Source: a virus
Reading direction: 5' to 3' (one strand)
DNA: 64,000 nt
IMG/VR virus record: IMGVR_UViG_3300025085_000002
Span: 1-64,000 of that record
Shown here: piece after piece, positions 59,050 to 64,000 of the stretch
How positions within the stretch are numbered: position 1 is the stretch's first letter
Layout: each line of letters starts with the position of its first letter
Made by a program: the position numbers and the translations under genes
The notes under the pieces: generated by a model
The model's input: the letters and a program-made list of their open reading frames with translations, nothing else
Database searches by the model: none
Told to the model about the DNA's origin: nothing

Positions 59050-59929
59050 TGGGGTATATGAACTACTTCAGACAAAGGGTGAGGTTTACTTGTTAGAGAA
59101 TGGTACACGGCACCAAGTTAGTGAACTATTACTTAACAACCCAATTGATACTATCTTTTGTAACCCAAATCAACAAAGTTACAAAATAGATAAAGACTTG
59201 TTGTGGGGTACTGATGTTCGTATTATCAATACCGCATCCACTGGACTAAATCACATTGACTTAGACTATTGTAAATCGGTGGGTATTGAAATCCAATGTC
59301 ACAAAAATGACTTTGAGTTAATTAATCAACTACCATCTACTTCCGAGTTAGCATTTGGGTTACTTCTCGACTTGATGAGAAATATCACAATTTCAAACAA
59401 TGTGACCAAACGAGATAAAAGCTGGGACTACCTACCATTCGTAGGTCAGCAAATGAAAGACTATAAAGTTGGTATCGTTGGGTATGGTAGATTGGGTAAG
59501 ATGATGGCCAAGTTTTGTAGAGCATTTGATGCTGAGGTTTACATCTACGACCCATATTCAGATGAATCTAACATTGAGACATTGGAAGAGTTGTTTGATA
59601 TATGTGATGCAGTATCGCTCCACGTTCACGTTACGGATGAAACACGACATATGATTGATTATGATTTACTTTCACGTGGTGTTAAGTTCTTGGTAAATAC
59701 ATCTCGTGGTGAGATTGTAAATGAAACTGATATCATAAAGGCACTACACGAGTGTAAGTTGTGGGGGTATGGTACTGATGTTATAGAAAATGAGTTTGGT
59801 GACCCATCTAAATCACCATTCTTTAATTTGGAAAATTCAAAATTAAATTGTATATTTACACCACATACAGGAGGAATGACCATACAAGGTCAGACCAAAG
59901 CATATAAATGGAGTATAGATAAATTATGA
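59012..59929 (+). CDS. D-isomer-specific 2-hydroxyacid dehydrogenase
   Basis: 305 aa, starting 38 bp inside the previous gene. VRIINTASTGLNHIDLDYC, VGIVGYGRLGKMMAKFCRAF (nucleotide site), YDPYSDESN, LHVHVTDETRHMIDYDLLSR, LVNTSRGEIVNETDIIKAL and the catalytic-His region FTPHTGGMTIQGQ define the family. In a sugar cluster it probably reduces or oxidises a 2-keto acid; in nonulosonic pathways this enzyme is not standard, so its substrate is open. Confidence 0.9.
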   Translation: MKIAVITPVKHLDGVYELLQTKGEVYLLENGTRHQVSELLLNNPIDTIFCNPNQQSYKIDKDLLWGTDVRIINTASTGLNHIDLDYCKSVGIEIQCHKNDFELINQLPSTSELAFGLLLDLMRNITISNNVTKRDKSWDYLPFVGQQMKDYKVGIVGYGRLGKMMAKFCRAFDAEVYIYDPYSDESNIETLEELFDICDAVSLHVHVTDETRHMIDYDLLSRGVKFLVNTSRGEIVNETDIIKALHECKLWGYGTDVIENEFGDPSKSPFFNLENSKLNCIFTPHTGGMTIQGQTKAYKWSIDKL

Positions 59930-60468
59930 GAGTACTAGCAATAATTCCAGCAAAGCTGGATTCTAAAAGACTAAAACACAAGAACATTAGAGAGATTGAT
60001 GGTAAACCCATGTTCCTACATTCAGTTGATTATGCAAACGCAAGTCAATACCATGTAGAGGTTATCGTATCATCTGAGAGTGATGTTGTTGGAGAGATTT
60101 GTAATCAACACGAAGTAAGATTCCACAAAAGGACTGCTGAGTTGTGTGGTGATGTTGAGGTTGTGGATGTATATGAATATGTAATCAGTCAGATTAAACA
60201 CGAAGAGTATGACCTTGTGGTTGGATTACAACCCGATAATCCAAATAGGTCACATACTTTGGATGAGTGTATTGACTATATGATTGAGAATAATTATGAT
60301 GACTTGATTACAGTAAATCCATCTTACAAGAGAAGTGGTTCAGTTCGTATATTTAAATACGACTATCTAAAAGCAGGTAAAGTCAGTAAAAGACTTGGGT
60401 GTATCAAAGATGATGCAACCGATATACACTATGAATCTGACTTGGAAAGTGTAAAAAATAATTTATGA
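59926..60468 (+). CDS. neuA: CMP-sugar (acylneuraminate) cytidylyltransferase, NeuA-like
   Basis: 180 aa, short compared with 220-230 aa for bacterial relatives. VLAIIPAKLDSKRLKHKNIR is the CTP-binding P-loop-like start (usual IPARGGSKR); VEVIVSSESDVVGEICNQHE, VVGLQPDNPNRSHTLDECID (the 'LQPTSPLR' motif) are typical. It activates a keto-deoxy sugar such as a nonulosonic acid with CMP. The downstream NeuB-like synthase is consistent with this. Overlaps both neighbours by four bases. Confidence 0.88.
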   Translation: MRVLAIIPAKLDSKRLKHKNIREIDGKPMFLHSVDYANASQYHVEVIVSSESDVVGEICNQHEVRFHKRTAELCGDVEVVDVYEYVISQIKHEEYDLVVGLQPDNPNRSHTLDECIDYMIENNYDDLITVNPSYKRSGSVRIFKYDYLKAGKVSKRLGCIKDDATDIHYESDLESVKNNL

Positions 60469-61058
60469 AGACAGTCAATAACAGAGCAGCTTTAAAGAAC
60501 AAAGCAGATGGGGAAATCAAAAAATTAAAAGAGTTCTGGATTTCATCTGAGATTCCTCTAATTTGCGACTTAGGGAGTAATATAGGATACTATACTGAAA
60601 GCTTTATCAATCATTTCTCAGAAAGCACAATACATGCTTACGAACCCCACCCGTACAATATTGAAAAGTTTAAAACTTTCGTCAAATCAGATAAAGTTAT
60701 TCTTCACGAATACGGATTATTTAATAAGGACACCGAATTGATAATAGGCTTACCAAATCATGCTAAAGATAACAATGGGTGTTATAGTATAAAGCATACA
60801 CATAACGGAATAAAGGTCAAATTAAGAAAAGCAGATAAACAAGAGATTCGACCCGATATTGTAAAAATTGATGTAGAAGGAGCAGAACCTCAAATATTAG
60901 AGTGTGCGGAGTTTTTTAAAAATACTAAACTGATACTTATCGAGATGTTATACAAAGATGATATGAATATAAACGAAGAAATCTCAGAAAGGTTATTAGA
61001 ATTAGGGTACACATATAAATTAAATACAAGTAAAAATAATCAGTTATGGTTAAAGTAA
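60465..61058 (+). CDS. FkbM-family SAM methyltransferase
   Basis: 197 aa. ICDLGSNIGYYTESFINHFS is SAM motif I; IHAYEPHPYNIEKFKTFVK is the acidic-loop strand; PDIVKIDVEGAEPQILEC is the FkbM signature. The protein is short but complete. In this operon it most likely O-methylates a sugar of the glycan. Located between NeuA- and NeuB-like genes. Confidence 0.92.
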   Translation: MKTVNNRAALKNKADGEIKKLKEFWISSEIPLICDLGSNIGYYTESFINHFSESTIHAYEPHPYNIEKFKTFVKSDKVILHEYGLFNKDTELIIGLPNHAKDNNGCYSIKHTHNGIKVKLRKADKQEIRPDIVKIDVEGAEPQILECAEFFKNTKLILIEMLYKDDMNINEEISERLLELGYTYKLNTSKNNQLWLK

Positions 61059-61846
61059 TAGCAGAAATAGGTTGGAATCATTGTGGCGATATGGAACTCG
61101 CCAAAGAGATGATTCTATCGGCAAAGGAAAGTGGTGCAACTTACGCAAAGTTTCAAAGTTGGTCAGTTAGTAGACTCAAGCCAGGTGCTTGGGATGAAGA
61201 TGGCCGTAGAGAGATTTATGAGAAAGCAGAACTTACAAGGGAAAGACACATTGAACTAATCAACTATTGTAATGAAGTGGGTATCACTTTTATGTCAAGT
61301 GTATTCAGTATCAAAGATGCAGAACTTCTTGTTGAATTGGGTGTTGAAGATGTGAAGATTCCAAGTTTTGAATCTCGTAATCACGAACTTATCAAGTATT
61401 GTGATGAAAACTTCAAAACAATCTTTATGTCAACTGGGACATCTACCTTTGATGAGATTAAAGAAAGTGTAAACTTAATCAAGATTGCAGACCTTTATTT
61501 ATTACATTGTGTATCTACTTACCCTTGTAATCCATCAATGTCAAATATTAATCGAATGAATCGACTAAAGACACTACATATGCCAGTTGGGTATTCAGAC
61601 CATATTCAAGGTGTAGAGTCGGCAAAGGTTGCGATTGGTGAGGGTGCAATGGCTATTGAAAAGCACTTTACTACCGACAATGACTTGCCGGGTCGTGATA
61701 ACAAATTCGCAGTACTACCTCATCAAATGAAGGACTTGACTGACCATATCACGATGAGAGAGGAGATGTTTATTCAACACGGGAATGATTTCCAAGATAG
61801 TGAATTGGATTCGAGAAACAACTATACAGGAAGATTCGATGGTTAG
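61046..61846 (+). CDS. neuB: NeuB-like nonulosonic acid synthase without SAF domain
   Basis: 266 aa, where NeuB proteins are about 340-350; the C-terminal antifreeze-like SAF domain is missing. The TIM barrel is intact: VIAEIGWNHCGDMELAKEMI, TYAKFQSWSVSRLKPG, ITFMSSVFSIKDAELLVELG, VKIPSFESRNHELIKY, IFMSTGTSTFDEIKESV and MPVGYSDHIQGVESAKVAIG with AIEKHFTTDNDLPGRDNKF. It condenses a hexose-type sugar with phosphoenolpyruvate to a nonulosonic acid (sialic, legionaminic or related). Paired with NeuA-like. Confidence 0.88.
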   Translation: MVKVIAEIGWNHCGDMELAKEMILSAKESGATYAKFQSWSVSRLKPGAWDEDGRREIYEKAELTRERHIELINYCNEVGITFMSSVFSIKDAELLVELGVEDVKIPSFESRNHELIKYCDENFKTIFMSTGTSTFDEIKESVNLIKIADLYLLHCVSTYPCNPSMSNINRMNRLKTLHMPVGYSDHIQGVESAKVAIGEGAMAIEKHFTTDNDLPGRDNKFAVLPHQMKDLTDHITMREEMFIQHGNDFQDSELDSRNNYTGRFDG

Positions 61847-62477
61847 TGTTATAATTAGAAATCACAATGAACACGAGTACATCGGGTTCTCAATTCAATC
61901 AGTGTTGGAGTATATACCTGATGCTGAGATATTGATAATAGATGACCACTCTACCGATGACTCATTGGGTGTTGTTAAGTTGTTTAACAATAGAGGTGAC
62001 ATCAAGGTGACTACTATTGATGACTACACTCCTGGTAAAGCAATAAATCTTGGTGTAAAACTCGCTAAGTATGAAACGATTTTAGTATTGTCAGCACATT
62101 CTCAGATTACGAAGATGAATTTGGGTTATGTTCAAACCAAACTAAAGTACTACTCGGCGGTATTTGGAAACCAAACTCCAATTTATAGAGGTAAAAAAAT
62201 TACTAAGAGATACATATGGTCTCATTTCGGAACTGATGAAGAGGTGGATAATATGCATTCTACTATTGAAGATAGACCATTCTTACACAATGCATTTTGC
62301 TTTTACAATAAAAAAGATTTGGTTAAGAATCCATTTGATGAATCTATTCCAGGAAAAGAAGATAGGTATTGGGCAATTGAGATTTTAGAAGAAGGTAAAA
62401 ACTATTTATATACACCAAGTATCGAAGTAAATCACTACTATACTGGTAATGGCGCGACTTGGAAAGGATTAGGATAA
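61839..62477 (+). CDS. Glycosyltransferase family 2 (GT-A)
   Basis: 212 aa from ATG 61839, which overlaps the NeuB stop; an in-frame ATG at 61785 lies inside neuB. MVSVIIRNHNEHEYIGFSIQ, ILIIDDHSTDDSLGVVKLF, TPGKAINLGVKLAKYETIL and a final DRYWAIEILEEGKNYLYTPS are the GT2 pattern, ending in an ED-type catalytic region (PGKEDRYWA). The gene ends in TAATG with the next gene. Confidence 0.88.
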   Translation: MVSVIIRNHNEHEYIGFSIQSVLEYIPDAEILIIDDHSTDDSLGVVKLFNNRGDIKVTTIDDYTPGKAINLGVKLAKYETILVLSAHSQITKMNLGYVQTKLKYYSAVFGNQTPIYRGKKITKRYIWSHFGTDEEVDNMHSTIEDRPFLHNAFCFYNKKDLVKNPFDESIPGKEDRYWAIEILEEGKNYLYTPSIEVNHYYTGNGATWKGLG

Positions 62478-63175
62478 TGTATAATAGAACGAACAAAGTA
62501 TATGATGTGGTGGTGTGTACAACCGCAGTAGATAGGATTGATTTACATGAGATGGTATTTCCAAAGTACATTGAGTTCCTATCGGGATTAAATGTATATT
62601 GGATGTTTACTATGAATGATATATGGAATAGTGCTGATACATCTATTCAATATCTCATATCACTGCTCAAGCAAAATAATATAGATTATAATTTCAGTTG
62701 TCACGGGTTTGGTGGAACTCAGTATGACTTTTACAAATCCGCACACTATTTGGTAAATAATGTTTCTAATATGAATCCTAAATATGGTGTAGTTTGGTTA
62801 GAAGATGATTGGTTACTTACAAAAGAAGATAAAAAACTAAAACCTATATTAGAATCTTTTAATTTTGGTGAGAATGACTACATTGGATTAGCAGCAAATA
62901 AGTTTATGAGTTTTAATCCTGGTGTATTTGGTATGGGGATTATAAATAAAATAATGTTGAAAAACATAAACAATATGGAAGGTGTATATGGACCATCAAT
63001 TGATGATTTTGGGAAGGGTAATCCTGAAAGAGCAAGTTTGTATGGACCAACAAGGCAACCATCCTCGCTAAAATGTCCAGGTAAACATCATCACCGACCT
63101 TACTTTAAGGATATCGGTAGGAGTTGGGTTTCTCGTAATAAATTAAAAGAAAGAACTTTTAAACAAAATTTATAA
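62477..63175 (+). CDS. Probable glycosyltransferase (GT-A-like)
   Basis: 232 aa from ATG 62477, overlapping the previous stop by one base. YDVVVCTTAVDRIDLHEMVF, YWMFTMNDIWNSAD and YGVVWLEDDWLLTKEDKKLK (a DxD-like acidic site) suggest a GT-A transferase, though the overall match is weak. C-terminal basic KCPGKHHHRPYFKD could be a metal or acceptor site. The next gene starts in its stop (TAATG). Confidence 0.55.
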   Translation: MYNRTNKVYDVVVCTTAVDRIDLHEMVFPKYIEFLSGLNVYWMFTMNDIWNSADTSIQYLISLLKQNNIDYNFSCHGFGGTQYDFYKSAHYLVNNVSNMNPKYGVVWLEDDWLLTKEDKKLKPILESFNFGENDYIGLAANKFMSFNPGVFGMGIINKIMLKNINNMEGVYGPSIDDFGKGNPERASLYGPTRQPSSLKCPGKHHHRPYFKDIGRSWVSRNKLKERTFKQNL

Positions 63176-64000
63176 TGAAAATATTAGTTACAGGTGGTGC
63201 AGGTTTTGTAGGAACAAACCTCATCAAAAGATTATTGAAAGATGGACACAATGTAGTATCTATCGACAATTATTATACTGGTAATGTACAAAATCATCAA
63301 AAAGGATGTAAGTATCTAAACCACGACCTCAGAAACATTACTGAGTTTATGGATGTTGATGTTGTATTTCACTTGGCAGCGATTGCCCGTATCCAACCAT
63401 CATTCAAATTACCCAAAGAATATTTTACTACCAATGCAAATGGAACTCTGAATTTGGTAGATTGGTGTGCTAATAATAACGTACCAATCATATACGCTGG
63501 TTCATCATCAAAACATAGTGGTAGATTTAAGAATCCATATACATTCTCAAAAGATGTGGGTGAAGACATCATTTCACTTTATCAGAAACATTATGAGTTG
63601 AAATCATCAATTACACGATTTTACAATGTATATGGACCACATCATCTAAAAGATGGTGGGTATTGTACTTTAATTGGTAAATGGGAAAAGGCAATTGAAG
63701 ATGGTAAGTCGCTTACTATTTTTGGTGATGGTACTAAACGTAGAGACTTTACTCATATTGACGATATCGTAGACGCATTAGTAAAGATTATGGAACAAGG
63801 GGCATATGGGTATGACTTTGAACTTGGTAGAGGTAAAAACTACTCTGTTAAAGACATAGCAGATATGTTCAACTATGATGATATTGTTTATGAAGATGAT
63901 AAGCCAGGTGAAGCATTGGTAACTCTTTGTGAAGATACACTCGCTAATGAAATACTTGGTTGGATACCAACTAAGGATATAGATAATTACATAACAAGTT
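63175..64000 (+). CDS. NAD-dependent sugar epimerase/dehydratase, 3' end outside window
   Basis: Open from the ATG that overlaps the previous stop to the window edge (275 codons, no stop). ILVTGGAGFVGTNLIKRLLK carries GxxGxxG; SIDNYYTGN, VFHLAAIARIQPS, YAGSSSKHSG, YTFSKDVGEDI (YxxxK variant YTFSK), RFYNVYGPHH and FGDGTKRRDFTHIDDIVDAL are typical of UDP-glucose 4-epimerase/dTDP-glucose dehydratase-like SDRs. A second SDR in the sugar operon after that at 58.1 kb; the C-terminal part is cut off. Confidence 0.9.
   Translation, partial: MKILVTGGAGFVGTNLIKRLLKDGHNVVSIDNYYTGNVQNHQKGCKYLNHDLRNITEFMDVDVVFHLAAIARIQPSFKLPKEYFTTNANGTLNLVDWCANNNVPIIYAGSSSKHSGRFKNPYTFSKDVGEDIISLYQKHYELKSSITRFYNVYGPHHLKDGGYCTLIGKWEKAIEDGKSLTIFGDGTKRRDFTHIDDIVDALVKIMEQGAYGYDFELGRGKNYSVKDIADMFNYDDIVYEDDKPGEALVTLCEDTLANEILGWIPTKDIDNYITS

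Overview
The window is part of the genome of a large contractile-tailed (T4-like) bacteriophage. The evidence is a tail sheath/tail tube pair, gp13/14/15-like neck and tail-completion proteins, a tape measure protein, and a T4-type replisome: gp32, UvsX, RNase H/FEN, gp41 helicase, family-B gp43 polymerase, gp45 clamp and gp44/gp62 loader. All genes I accept lie on the + strand, the DNA is AT-rich, and no intergenic gap exceeds 300 bp. The host is very probably a member of the Bacteroidota. Ten replication-side promoters (nine intergenic or gene-edge, one inside a gene) have the form TTTG-N20-TATATTAG, which resembles the Bacteroidota sigma-70 consensus (TTTG, about 19 nt, TAnnTTTG) and not the E. 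coli one. Shine-Dalgarno sequences are mostly weak, and several start codons sit at the predicted transcription start.

Layout. 1-3.45 kb: the 3' end of a collagen-like fibre gene, followed by a 2OG-Fe(II) hydroxylase and a glycosyltransferase fused to a second 2OG-Fe(II) hydroxylase. 3.5-18.6 kb: late virion genes (neck, sheath, tube, a likely frameshifted tail assembly protein, tape measure, baseplate) with TATTTATA late promoters. 18.7-23.6 kb: small unknown genes, a short family-A DNA polymerase-like protein and a 697-aa unknown protein. 23.7-31.5 kb: gp32, UvsX, FEN, NTase-fold protein, helicase, NrdB, NrdA. 31.5-34.6 kb: a structured RNA element, mini-thioredoxin, a third 2OG oxygenase, MazG-like protein, HTH protein and two tandem Mom-like GNAT proteins. 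34.6-44.3 kb: a 610-aa orphan, a glycosyltransferase, DNA polymerase B, clamp, a DUF4338/DruA-like protein, clamp loader, histone-H1-like protein, zinc ribbon and Nmad1/MazG-like protein. 44.3-48 kb: PD-(D/E)XK nuclease, secreted lysozyme-like enzyme, SLOG protein, carbamoyltransferase. 48-64 kb: a tightly packed operon of glycosyltransferases and nucleotide-sugar enzymes, including NeuA-, NeuB-, WecB/WbpI-, WbpB- and UDP-sugar dehydrogenase-like proteins, an FkbM methyltransferase and two SDR epimerases. It continues past the right edge.

How the parts fit together. Two promoter classes suggest timing: host-sigma-like promoters, some with an extra 11-bp-spaced TTAACA direct repeat, drive replication and nucleotide genes; TATTTATA promoters drive virion genes and the sugar operon. 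The most interesting candidate system is the left end. A collagen-like fibre rich in Gly-X-Lys triplets is followed at once by two hydroxylase domains and a fused glycosyltransferase, the same enzyme combination that makes glycosylated hydroxylysine in animal and mimivirus collagen. The sugar operon could supply donors for virion, DNA or host-surface glycosylation. These functional links are inference from sequence motifs and gene order; no database search was run.
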